Shown here piece by piece: positions 44,235-51,705 of a stretch of DNA of 64,000 nt. Position 1 is the stretch's first letter. Every line of letters begins with the position of its first letter. The translations under genes were made by a program, and so were the position numbers. Source of the DNA: Bradyrhizobium sp. 195 (GTDB lineage: Bacteria > Pseudomonadota > Alphaproteobacteria > Rhizobiales > Xanthobacteraceae); contig NZ_CP082161.1 of NCBI RefSeq assembly GCF_023101665.1, forward strand, positions 4,526,001-4,590,000. The letters run 5' to 3'. The notes under the pieces are model-generated. The model did not search any database. It was given only the letters and a program-made list of their open reading frames with translations, and was not told the origin of the DNA.

Positions 44235-44978
44235 TCAGGTCTTTCGGGCGGATTGCCGGGTTCGGCGCAGGCTCTCACCGGTGAGGTCGAGCCGATGGGC
44301 ATTGTGGACGAGGCGATCGAGCACGGCGTCGGCATAGGTGGGATCTCCAATGAGCAGATGCCACTGGTCCACGGGGAGCTGGCTGGTGACGATGGTGGAG
44401 CGATGACCGTAGCGATCTTCGAGGATTTCCAGGAGGTCGTGACGGGCACCGGCGTCGAGCGGCTCGAGTCCCCAATCATCGAGGATCAGCAGATCGACAC
44501 GGCCAAGGCCGCGCAACAGGCGTGGATGGCGGCCGTCGCCGCGGGCGAGCGCCAGATCGTCGAACAGTCGCGGGACGCGCTGATAGAGCACGGAGCGATT
44601 GTCGCGACAGGCCTTGTGGCCGAGCGCCGAGGCGAGCCAACTCTTGCCAACGCCGGCCGGGCCGCAGATCAGGAGATTGACGTGGTCGTCGATCCAGCGG
44701 CCCTCGACAAGCTTAGCGAACAGCGGGCGGTCGAGACCGCGCGGGGTGCGGTAGTCGATGTCCTCGACGCACGCCTGCTGGCGCAGCTTGGCGTAGCGCA
44801 GGCGAGTGGCGAGCCGTTTGTCGTGCCGCAGCGAGGCTTCACGTTCGAGCAGCAGCGCAAGCCATTCGGTGTGACCGAGGCTTGCGGCCTCACCGGTGGC
44901 TTCGATGTCGGCGAAGGCCTTGGCCATGCCGTGGAGGCCGAGGGCGTTGAGGCGGTCGAGGGTCGGATGGGTGAGCAA
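44235..44978 (-). CDS. istB: IS21-family helper ATPase IstB
   Basis: 247 residues from a TTG at 44978. The DnaC/DnaA-like AAA+ domain carries Walker A ICGPAGVGKSWLASAL and Walker B LLILDDWG, with the sensor region IVTSQLPVDQWH. IstB directs IstA to target DNA. TAGGAGA, overlapping the istA stop, serves as ribosome binding site, which couples its translation to istA. Full length for the family. Confidence 0.93.
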   Translation of the reverse strand: MLTHPTLDRLNALGLHGMAKAFADIEATGEAASLGHTEWLALLLEREASLRHDKRLATRLRYAKLRQQACVEDIDYRTPRGLDRPLFAKLVEGRWIDDHVNLLICGPAGVGKSWLASALGHKACRDNRSVLYQRVPRLFDDLALARGDGRHPRLLRGLGRVDLLILDDWGLEPLDAGARHDLLEILEDRYGHRSTIVTSQLPVDQWHLLIGDPTYADAVLDRLVHNAHRLDLTGESLRRTRQSARKT

Positions 44979-44989
44979 GGGATGATCTC

Positions 44990-46543
44990 CTAATTGTAGT
45001 AGCGCGGTCCGCGGATGTTGGCATGCAGGATCGGCGCATCGTCCGCGGAACGCTGGTGAGCAGAACGCCGATCGAGATTGTTGGCGAGGATCGACTTGAC
45101 CGAGCCATAGGTGCGCGCGCCGATGTCGATTGCCCGCGCAGCCGCGGCGTCCAGCCGTTCGCGCCCATAGGAGGCGGCGAGCCTGAGGATGCCGAGGCAG
45201 GCGCGGAAGCCTTGCTCGGGGTGCGAGCGCTCGTCGAGAATGAGGTCGCACAACGCGCTGGTCGCCGGCCCGATCGCGGCGGCGTCCTGGCGGATACGCG
45301 CGATGGTCCAGCCGGCGTAGCGCCGATGGCTGGAGGCCATGTGCTCCGGCACGGTGGTGTGTTTGTGATTGCCGCTCATGCGCTGATGCGCGGCGATCCG
45401 CTCGCCCTTGTGGAAGATCTCGACGGTACGGGCCGTGAACCGCACCTCGACCTCGGCGCGGGCGAAGCGATGCGGAACGCTGTAGTAATGCTTCTCCACC
45501 TCGACGTGGTAATCGAGACTGACGCGGCGGATCCGCCACTCGGCGAGGACATAGGGGGACGCCGGCAATGGCTTGAGCGCCGGCCGGTCGACCTCCTCGA
45601 GCAACCGGCGGCGTGTCACGCCGAGCCGCCGGATCGGCCGTTCCTCATTCAGCCTCGTGAGCAGTTCGCCGATCGCCGCATTGACCTCGGCCAGGCTGTA
45701 GAAGGTGCGATGGCGCAGGCGGCCGAGCAGCCAGCGCTCGACGATGAGGACGGCCTGCTCGACCTTGGCCTTGTCGCGCGGCTTGCGCGGCCGCGCCGGC
45801 AAGATGGCGGTGCCGTAATGCGCCGCCATCTCCGCGTAGGTACGATTGATCTGCGGGTCGTACAGGCTCGCCTTAATGACCGCGACCTTGGTGTTGTCGG
45901 GCACCACCAGCGCCGGTATGCCGCCGATCGCCGCGAAGGCGCCAACATGGGCGCTGATCCAGTCGGCGAGCCCCTGCGTCCACGTCGCCTGCGCGTAGGT
46001 GAAGCTCGATGCGCCGAGCACGGCGACGAAGATCTGCGCCGTTCTGCGCTCACCGGTCAGGCGGTCGACCACCACCGGCACGCCATCGCCGGCATAGTCG
46101 ACGAACAACTTGTCGCCGGCCGCATGGGCCTGGCGCATCGTCACCGACAGGCGGCCCTCCCAGGCGCGGTAGAGCTCACAGAAGCGCGAGTACCGGTATC
46201 CGCCGGGCTCGGTGGCGATATATTCCTCCCACAGGATCGACAGCGTCACGTGCTTGCGTTTGAGCTCGCGGTGCACGGTCGCCCAGTCGGGCTCGGCGAT
46301 GCGGCGGTGACCCTGACGGTTGCCATTGCCGGTCTTCGCGAACAGGCGAAGTTCCAGAACCGTGTCGGTGACGTCGTCTGGCAACGGCCAGCTCAAGCCC
46401 GCGGCCTCGAACCGCCGGAGCGCCAGGCGCACCGTCGAGGGCGCCGCGCCCACCCGTCGCGCAATCTCGCGGCTCGGCAGCCCGGCCGCCTTCATTCTGA
46501 TCACATCGCGCACACGGCGCATCGCAAGCCTCTCCGTCGGCAT
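44990..46543 (-). CDS. istA: IS21-family transposase IstA
   Basis: 517 residues from ATG 46543. An N-terminal helix-turn-helix (RVRDVIRMKAAGLPSREIAR) is followed by the DDE integrase core: first Asp in LFVDYAGDGVPV, second in VPDNTKVAV, Glu in KAKVEQAV. The C-terminal beta domain includes KHYYSVPHRFARAEVEVRF. All features of an active transposase are present. A long plus-strand frame opposite it is a coding shadow. Confidence 0.94.
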   Translation of the reverse strand: MPTERLAMRRVRDVIRMKAAGLPSREIARRVGAAPSTVRLALRRFEAAGLSWPLPDDVTDTVLELRLFAKTGNGNRQGHRRIAEPDWATVHRELKRKHVTLSILWEEYIATEPGGYRYSRFCELYRAWEGRLSVTMRQAHAAGDKLFVDYAGDGVPVVVDRLTGERRTAQIFVAVLGASSFTYAQATWTQGLADWISAHVGAFAAIGGIPALVVPDNTKVAVIKASLYDPQINRTYAEMAAHYGTAILPARPRKPRDKAKVEQAVLIVERWLLGRLRHRTFYSLAEVNAAIGELLTRLNEERPIRRLGVTRRRLLEEVDRPALKPLPASPYVLAEWRIRRVSLDYHVEVEKHYYSVPHRFARAEVEVRFTARTVEIFHKGERIAAHQRMSGNHKHTTVPEHMASSHRRYAGWTIARIRQDAAAIGPATSALCDLILDERSHPEQGFRACLGILRLAASYGRERLDAAAARAIDIGARTYGSVKSILANNLDRRSAHQRSADDAPILHANIRGPRYYN

Positions 46544-46608
46544 CCAGGGTCCCCTTCGCAAAGCCGAAAGAGTTGACCCTATGGGAGCCAGAAGAGGCCT
46601 CGTCACCC

Positions 46609-46725
46609 GGGCGACATCATCCCGGAATGGTGGGCGACATCATTTCGGAACGGGTGGGCGACTTCAAATCGGAATGGTGGGCGAGATCATCTCGGAATCC
46701 TGGGCGACATCGATCGGAATCCGCA
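46609..46725 (-). repeat. IS21 right-end repeat array
   Basis: Five copies of the same unit as at the left end, in inverted orientation, reaching to the terminal TCGGAATCCGCA. Confidence 0.8.
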
Positions 46726-46732
46726 CGCAGGT

Positions 46733-47150
46733 AAGCGGAGCGGCCATCAACCGAGGTCAAGCGTGGCCTCTCAATGCCTGACGTGGGCCGGGAAGGCATC
46801 GGGGGGCAGAGAGCTGCGAGGCAACGCCCCCACCTCTCAATGCGCTGGGTAGACCAGCGACCGGCCACGGCTGGGGCCGCCCGCGAGGTGCTGGCCGATA
46901 CGCGCTCCCTTGCGCGAAGTGCCGTCGGCGGAGGCCTCATGGCTGGCGTCCCCCCGGCAGGGGGAAACTGGCGCAAGGGCTACCCTCGAATTGCCCTTTT
47001 AGATTTCGGCACTGACTATCCGGGAGCCGATGTCACTGTCTAAGCGCGGGTTGCCGCCCTGGCCCTTCAGTACCTTGACAATGCGGTGTTGGGCGCTTGG
47101 GTCTTGGCCGCTGCGAAGCGTGGAGCCTTGGCACACAACAGCGCCGAGCA
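46733..47150. other. Region of about 420 bases without a supported gene
   Basis: A plus-strand frame at 46774-47043 and a minus-strand frame both stay open but show Arg/Ala-rich shadow-like composition. If the IS21 element and one copy of its target duplication are removed, the minus frame continues across the junction to about 43817, so the IS may have split an open frame, though nothing recognisable is encoded. Confidence 0.35.
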
Positions 47151-47507
47151 TCAGTGAGGCTGTAGAGCGAAGGTCGTGTCGATAGCCTTGCCGAGTTGTT
47201 CGATCATGAACGGCTTTCGCAGCATCGGGCGGGAGCGGAAAGGTTCGGGCAGTCCGGACGCTGCGTAACCGCTGGCCAACAAAAACGGCAGTTTCCGCTC
47301 CTCAAGAGCGCGGACGATGGGCAGAATGAGGTGTCCTCCGACGTTGATATCGAGAATGGCAAAATCGAACTGCGACGCCTCGGCTATCGGCTGAGCGTCT
47401 TCGATGCTCCCGGCTTCGGCGACGACGCGATGGCCAAGCTCTGCGATCATGTCAGCGATCATCATTCGGATGAGCGCTTCGTCTTCGACCAAGAATACAT
47501 CCAGCAC
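47151..47507 (-). CDS. Single-domain response regulator (CheY-like)
   Basis: 118 residues from a GTG at 47507: VFLVEDEALIR acidic patch, phosphorylation Asp in FAILDINVGGH, FLLASGYA in place of the usual Thr/Ser turn, and Lys in LRKPF. No output domain. It resembles the receiver at 42015-42407 in size and layout. A minus-strand GGAAC-N16-CGTT promoter lies 107 bases upstream, which places it in the general stress response. Confidence 0.82.
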   Translation of the reverse strand: MLDVFLVEDEALIRMMIADMIAELGHRVVAEAGSIEDAQPIAEASQFDFAILDINVGGHLILPIVRALEERKLPFLLASGYAASGLPEPFRSRPMLRKPFMIEQLGKAIDTTFALQPH

Positions 47508-47613
47508 TGGTGCACTCGCCCTGTATCTCACGGGCACGGAGAAAAATAAATCGTACGAGTTGCGAGGTGGGCACTCAGCACATCGTTGTACCCAGCACAC
47601 GCTCGGTCGGCCA

Positions 47614-47638
47614 AACGCGGGAGCGGTCACTTTGTTCC
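47614..47638 (-). promoter_or_regulatory. Sigma-EcfG promoter of the response regulator
   Basis: GGAAC, 16 bases, CGTT on the minus strand: a perfect match to the known EcfG consensus, upstream of the receiver gene at 47507. Confidence 0.6.
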
Positions 47639-47661
47639 ACGAATTTTCGTGTAGCCAACAA

Positions 47662-47686
47662 GGCACTCCAGCGCAGACGTCGCGTT
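47662..47686 (+). promoter_or_regulatory. Sigma-EcfG-like promoter, divergent
   Basis: GGCAC, 16 bases, CGTT on the plus strand, one mismatch from consensus, 31 bases before the ATG of the 67-residue gene at 47718. With the promoter at 47614-47638 it makes a divergent pair separated by an inverted repeat (CACGAA-TT-TTCGTG). Confidence 0.45.
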
Positions 47687-47717
47687 TATTCGTGCACTTC
47701 ACAGATGGAGTGGACAA

Positions 47718-47921
47718 ATGAACGCCAAGCGACGGCGCGTGAAGCAGTCCCTGTCACTGTCCGAGAGGTTACACAGAGCTGCCGATGAACTGTTGGAAGC
47801 TGCGCAGCAAATGCCGGACGGCGATGCCAAAGACCAGCTTATTAAGAGGGCTCGCCAGCACGAAGAGGCGGCACGACTGGAGGGATGGCTCTCGTCGCCG
47901 GGCTTGCAGCAACCTGCCTGA
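47718..47921 (+). CDS. Small hypothetical helical protein (67 aa)
   Basis: 67 residues: a basic start (NAKRRRVKQSLSLSERLHRA) and helices (ADELLEAAQQMPDGDAKDQL, then IKRARQHEEAARLEGWLSS). The SLSERLxxAADxLxxxAxxxP pattern is shared by short rhizobial proteins of unknown function. Predicted to be stress-induced from its promoter. TGGAGTGGAC serves as ribosome binding site. Confidence 0.65.
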   Translation: MNAKRRRVKQSLSLSERLHRAADELLEAAQQMPDGDAKDQLIKRARQHEEAARLEGWLSSPGLQQPA

Positions 47922-47965
47922 TTTGCGCTGCCGAGGAAAGCAAACGGGTTCTCTGCTCAACGAGA

Positions 47966-48157
47966 CTATAGGGCGGGCCCTACGTCTGTCCCTTTGGAGG
48001 CCGCCTGATCTTCTGACAGAGGCCGACGCTCAAGCCGATCAGCGAGGACTTTGTACTCCCGCTCCATTTCCTTTAGCGCTTTGCGGGTCTCCTCGTGGCC
48101 CGTCAAAGCCGCCTGAAGGTGACACTCTTGCTGTAACGCTCGATACTTGCGGTGCAT
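47966..48157 (-). CDS. Small hypothetical protein (63 aa)
   Basis: 63 residues, one long charged helix (YRALQQECHLQAALTGHEET, KALKEMEREYKVLADRLERR) with a polar tail. GGGGGAAG precedes the ATG. It begins 18 bases behind the 59-residue gene, probably in one operon under structured leader 2. No function recognised. Confidence 0.6.
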   Translation of the reverse strand: MHRKYRALQQECHLQAALTGHEETRKALKEMEREYKVLADRLERRPLSEDQAASKGTDVGPAL

Positions 48158-48175
48158 GGTAAAACTTCCCCCGGC

Positions 48176-48355
48176 TCAACGGCGCTCGGTGTCGCGGGAA
48201 AATGGTACTTTCGGAAATGGTTCTTGAGTTTTCCGGCCCAAGAATGTGTCCACTGTGGAGCGGTCCAGTATGTCCTTCAAACTGTCCAAGAGTTTGCGAG
48301 TGTCTTCGACCTGCTTGGTAACCGCAGCTCTCCTATCGAATAATATTGGTAGCAC
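48176..48355 (-). CDS. Small hypothetical protein behind structured leader 2 (59 aa)
   Basis: 59 residues from a GTG with GGAAG upstream. The middle is a clear helix (AVTKQVEDTRKLLDSLKDIL, then DRSTVDTFLG). The leader's own hairpin-masked ribosome binding site serves an ATG at 48372 in another frame (31 codons, overlapping), so either that short frame is a regulatory peptide or the main gene has shifted frame. Too short for most gene finders. Confidence 0.45.
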   Translation of the reverse strand: MLPILFDRRAAVTKQVEDTRKLLDSLKDILDRSTVDTFLGRKTQEPFPKVPFSRDTERR

Positions 48356-48373
48356 CGATTGCTTCCGCCCATG

Positions 48374-48460
48374 GCGTTCGCTCCCTGATGATGCAGGCGG
48401 GAGCGCAAATCGGGTCTCTCAGCCACCGACGCCTACGGGCATAGCCGTTGCCGGTGATGC
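48374..48460 (-). promoter_or_regulatory. Structured 5' leader, copy 2
   Basis: Same architecture as 42580-42660: CACCGGC (48456-48450) pairs with GTCGGTG (48430-48424), and CGCTCCC pairs with GGGAGCG within 48406-48374, hiding the ribosome binding site. Loop bases differ between the copies while both helices are kept, which supports a conserved RNA structure. Confidence 0.65.
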
Positions 48461-48544
48461 CGACAGTGTAGCTGACGGTTCCACGATCCGAATTAAACTA
48501 TGATACTTCCAAATCTGAATTAGAACCGTGAGCGGTCAATTAGA

Positions 48545-49330
48545 TCACACGCTGCGGGCAACTCGGCGGCGCACCTTCAGCTTCCTCGGGGCGGCACGTA
48601 GAGTGCCACCGTAACGAGCCACTGCAGGATCACCGGTAGGCTGTTTCGCATACCGCTCCGCGACCATCTCTGCGGCGCGTTCGATGTCTTCGCCAAGATG
48701 ACGCAAGACGTTGCCTCTGGAGGCCGGGTAGACGTGCAGCTCAGTGGTCTTGCCGCCGCCTTGCTGCCAGCTCTTGTGGCTTCCCGAGGCGAGCCGGTGA
48801 ACGATCTTCGCGGCCTGCACTTGCTTGAACTCGCTCTTGGTCTCAGCACGTGGATCGGCGGCGGTCTTCGCTTCGACAGCGAGCCATGCCGCGACCACCA
48901 TGCGAGGGTCTACCTCGTGCTGCCGGAGACGCGCCCACGCAGCCTTCGCTCGCTCACCAGAGGACATGCCACGGAGCCGAAACGCCTCGACGTGCGGCCC
49001 CGCCCGGTCGTAGAGACCGCGCACACGCTGGAGCGCGTTCGCCACCACTCGGTCGCCCTCATTATCCACGAGCCACTCGACTGCCGCCCGACGATACGGG
49101 TTGATCTCGCTGGCCTTGAAGCTCGCGTGGTAAGGACTGCCGTGCCGCGCGTAGTGGTCTGCGTGCGATCTGCAGAAGCGCGTGTCGAGACCGTCGCCGG
49201 TTCCCGCTCGGGGTGTGTTCTTGCAGCCGACCACCCGGCACATCTTGAACATGTGGCTGGGTTCTTGGGCGCGGCCCTTAACCTCGGACTTGCGAGCGGC
49301 GCGACGCTTCCACCGGGCGATGTCAGTCAT
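48545..49330 (-). CDS. Hypothetical protein with small Cys/His cluster, island operon gene 4
   Basis: 261 residues. Near the N-terminus CRVVGCKNTPR followed by RFCRSHADHYARHG gives a C-x4-C ... C-x2-H-x3-H cluster that could bind zinc, as in HNH-like or zinc-ribbon proteins. The rest is helical (YRRAAVEWLVDNEGDRVVAN, ERAKAAWARLRQHEV) with a basic C-terminus suited to nucleic acid binding. Its ATG overlaps the helicase-like gene by 8 bases. No family recognised. Confidence 0.65.
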   Translation of the reverse strand: MTDIARWKRRAARKSEVKGRAQEPSHMFKMCRVVGCKNTPRAGTGDGLDTRFCRSHADHYARHGSPYHASFKASEINPYRRAAVEWLVDNEGDRVVANALQRVRGLYDRAGPHVEAFRLRGMSSGERAKAAWARLRQHEVDPRMVVAAWLAVEAKTAADPRAETKSEFKQVQAAKIVHRLASGSHKSWQQGGGKTTELHVYPASRGNVLRHLGEDIERAAEMVAERYAKQPTGDPAVARYGGTLRAAPRKLKVRRRVARSV

Positions 49331-51176
49331 CGTCGTCTCCGAAGTAGTAGCGGCATGGGTGCCAGAAGCCCGGTGGCTGATCGTCTCCATCCGTGGTTTC
49401 GGTGATGCCGTAGGCCGCTAAAGCCGCACGAAAGGCCTTGTGGCGACGAATGTCCTTGAAGTTGTCCTTCGCTACATCGAGGTGTTTGTAGACCTCGGCT
49501 GGCGCAATTACCGCTGACGGATCAGCCTCAATCCGGCCAACGATGTAGTCGAAGGCGGTTTCGGTGTGCCCTCTGAGAACCTTCGGTATCGGAAGCCATT
49601 CGCCGATGGATGCACCGGGGAATATCTTCTCCAACAGCGCGGGGATGCCTGAGCCCTTGTGCGCGATGATGAATGCTCGGCTGACAGGACAGCAACCATT
49701 CTGGAGGTGTCGTACTGAGCCCCTACAGAGGGCCTGCAGAATGCCATGCGCGTGTTCGCCGCGTCGGACCTCGTCAGTCCACTCAAACGCACCAGAGGCG
49801 GACGGCAGCGCCGCAGAGGCCCTTCCAGTGGCCTCGTAGGTCGTCTCAGGCTTGAACAGCACACCCGCCAAGATGACGTTCGGGATGCGGGCGAAGTCGT
49901 TAGTTGCGTCGTGCCGCCCCCACGTCACGAACTTCACGTTGTCCGCACCGGTGGAGAGCCGCTTCTTGACCAACTTCTCGAAGTCGAAGTCCGCTGTGGC
50001 CTTGTGGTGGACGACAAGCCAATCCTCATCGGGCCTCGTCTTGATCGTCTTGGCTACGCCTTCCGCTATGGTCGCGGCGTCGTAGAAGAAGGCGTCCTTA
50101 CCACCCCCTCGATCCCACACGTCGATGGTCAGCCCTGCGTAGCTCTTCGTCGCGGAAGGCAACCGCTGCATGCCGCCTCTGTGCCGCTCCCAGAGATCGT
50201 AAGTGGCACGGACACGGGCCGATGCGTCCAGCACCATGACCGGCTGCAAATCCGCAGGGAGGCTCTCTCTGTAGTCGAGGATCGAGACCCGGTAGCGACG
50301 CCTCACGGTGACGGTGCGCCCGAACAGCGGCCAGATCAGCTCGACGGCCTTCGCAGCCTGCCCTGTGGTCATCCTTCGAGCTTCCCGCTCGGTGAACTCA
50401 TGAATGCGAGGTAGGTTTGGCAGCTCGATACGATCCCCCTCGTCCGCCTGGACGATCTGATCGAACATCTTGTCGAGGTCTGCCGTGAACCGGGGACGAC
50501 GCCCACGCAGCTCGGCCGGGATCGTGTGGAGTTCGTCCAGCGTGACCGTCATTGGCTCCCCCGGCAGCATCGCTTCGTCCCAGATGCGAACCATCCTCGG
50601 ACGGCCATCGTAGTGGAACGCGGACACGGCCTCGAAGCTGTTCGAGTTTCGGCAGCGAGCCTCGACCATCTGGTGGGTGGTGAACAGGATGCGGGCTTCG
50701 TTCGGATCGGCGGTGGCGATTGCGTTGAGATCGTCGTCACCTGTCAGCACAGCGAACTGATCAAGACCAGCTTCCGTCGCAATGGCCCGGATTTGGTCCT
50801 TTCGATTGGCGCAGATGACTGCCGACGCTCCTCGATGGTCGGGGGACCGCAGCAACTCTCGCAGGAAGTGAACAAGGAGCTGGGTCTTGCCGACACCGGG
50901 ATCGAGACTGGAGACATACACCGACTTCGGGCAGGTGCCGTTCGCCATCGTTTCCAAGACGCCAGCAACAGCAGCGAGCCCGTCCCACATCTCCCTTGTG
51001 AGTGAGTGCCCGAAGCCAGCGAAGGAACCCTGCAGTGCCTTCAGGGTGGCACCGGCAAGACCGTCTTCGGCGAGCCCCAAGGGGGTGAAAACCTCACTAA
51101 GGGAAGTGGAATTATCACCCCCTCCATGAGCCATAGGATGGGCGTCGGCGGGGCCGAAGGTCTCGCGGATCAGCAT
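49323..51176 (-). CDS. Helicase-like P-loop ATPase, island operon gene 3
   Basis: 617 residues from ATG 51176. Walker A is SSLDPGVGKTQLLVHFL, followed by SF2-like elements: SAVICANRKDQIRAI (Ia-like), ILFTTHQMVEA (Ib-like), Walker B RIWDEAMLPG, a QPVMVLDASARVR strand in the motif III position, and a second RecA-like half with DWLVVHHKATADF and FVTWGRHDATNDFARIPNVI. A winged-helix-like tail follows. This fits an SF2-type translocase of mobile-element or defence type, but I recognise no named family. It starts 10 bases behind gene 2. Confidence 0.7.
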   Translation of the reverse strand: MLIRETFGPADAHPMAHGGGDNSTSLSEVFTPLGLAEDGLAGATLKALQGSFAGFGHSLTREMWDGLAAVAGVLETMANGTCPKSVYVSSLDPGVGKTQLLVHFLRELLRSPDHRGASAVICANRKDQIRAIATEAGLDQFAVLTGDDDLNAIATADPNEARILFTTHQMVEARCRNSNSFEAVSAFHYDGRPRMVRIWDEAMLPGEPMTVTLDELHTIPAELRGRRPRFTADLDKMFDQIVQADEGDRIELPNLPRIHEFTEREARRMTTGQAAKAVELIWPLFGRTVTVRRRYRVSILDYRESLPADLQPVMVLDASARVRATYDLWERHRGGMQRLPSATKSYAGLTIDVWDRGGGKDAFFYDAATIAEGVAKTIKTRPDEDWLVVHHKATADFDFEKLVKKRLSTGADNVKFVTWGRHDATNDFARIPNVILAGVLFKPETTYEATGRASAALPSASGAFEWTDEVRRGEHAHGILQALCRGSVRHLQNGCCPVSRAFIIAHKGSGIPALLEKIFPGASIGEWLPIPKVLRGHTETAFDYIVGRIEADPSAVIAPAEVYKHLDVAKDNFKDIRRHKAFRAALAAYGITETTDGDDQPPGFWHPCRYYFGDDDD

Positions 51177-51186
51177 GTTCGATGGT

Positions 51187-51705
51187 CTATTCGTGAGTTT
51201 CGTTGGTCTCGGGAGCTGCCGATGTTGCGGCAGGCTGCACATTCTCGACACCCCGCGTCTGCAGACGGCGAAGGATGGAGAACTTCAAGGTGGGGTAGAT
51301 CGCGAGGATGAACAGGACGTTCCCCTTCTCGACCAGATCGGCCTCGATGTCGGTCAGCGGGAGGTGTGAGAAACCGAAGCCGAAGTGTGCCGCCCTCATG
51401 TCGCGGATTGCTCGGTCGGAGTCGGTCCAATCCCAGAGCCGGGCGGAACTGACGAGGGCCTTCAGATGGTGCTCGCCGGTATCGGCGGCCTTCCTGATGC
51501 GACGCCTACCATTCTTGACCTCGACTTCCACATCGGCGGGATCGAAGGTCTCTCCAAGCTGTTCGGCGATTTGCCTTCGAGCTGCGATCAAGGCGTGGCG
51601 AGCGGACTTCACCTTGCCCAGTCGGTCCTGTTCGCGAGCATAGCTGATCAGCCGATAGATAGGCTCGGCTTGCTTCTTGAGAGCTTTGGGCAACTGCTCT
51701 GTCAT
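51187..51705 (-). CDS. Hypothetical protein, island operon gene 2
   Basis: 172 residues. N-terminal half is a charged helical region (LPKALKKQAEPIYRLISYAR, SARHALIAARRQIAEQLG); the centre contains a beta hairpin (DVEVEVKNGRRRIRK); the C-terminus has a hydrophobic stretch (VLFILAIYPTLKFSIL) that is too polar at its edges for a sure membrane span. The ATG shares one base with the integrase stop (TGATG), so it is coupled to the integrase. Unknown function. Confidence 0.6.
   Translation of the reverse strand: MTEQLPKALKKQAEPIYRLISYAREQDRLGKVKSARHALIAARRQIAEQLGETFDPADVEVEVKNGRRRIRKAADTGEHHLKALVSSARLWDWTDSDRAIRDMRAAHFGFGFSHLPLTDIEADLVEKGNVLFILAIYPTLKFSILRRLQTRGVENVQPAATSAAPETNETHE

Larger units (their letters stand above)
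43975..46725 (-). mobile_element. IS21-family insertion sequence (about 2.75 kb)
   Basis: istA and istB lie between inverted ends TGCGGATTCCGA and TCGGAATCCGCA. Each end has an array of about 20-25-base repeats (consensus TTCCGANATGATGTCGCCCA), typical of IS21. The element is flanked by a perfect 7-bp target duplication, CGCAGGT, at 43968-43974 and 46726-46732. Both genes are intact, so the insertion is recent and the element may still be active. Confidence 0.93.

Noticed and set aside
45023..46576. 517-codon plus-strand frame opposite istA
   Set aside because: Antisense of a complete IS21 transposase; no recognisable protein features.
46774..47043. 89-codon plus-strand frame next to the IS21 element
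   Set aside because: No domain or convincing ribosome binding site, and an equally long frame exists on the other strand.
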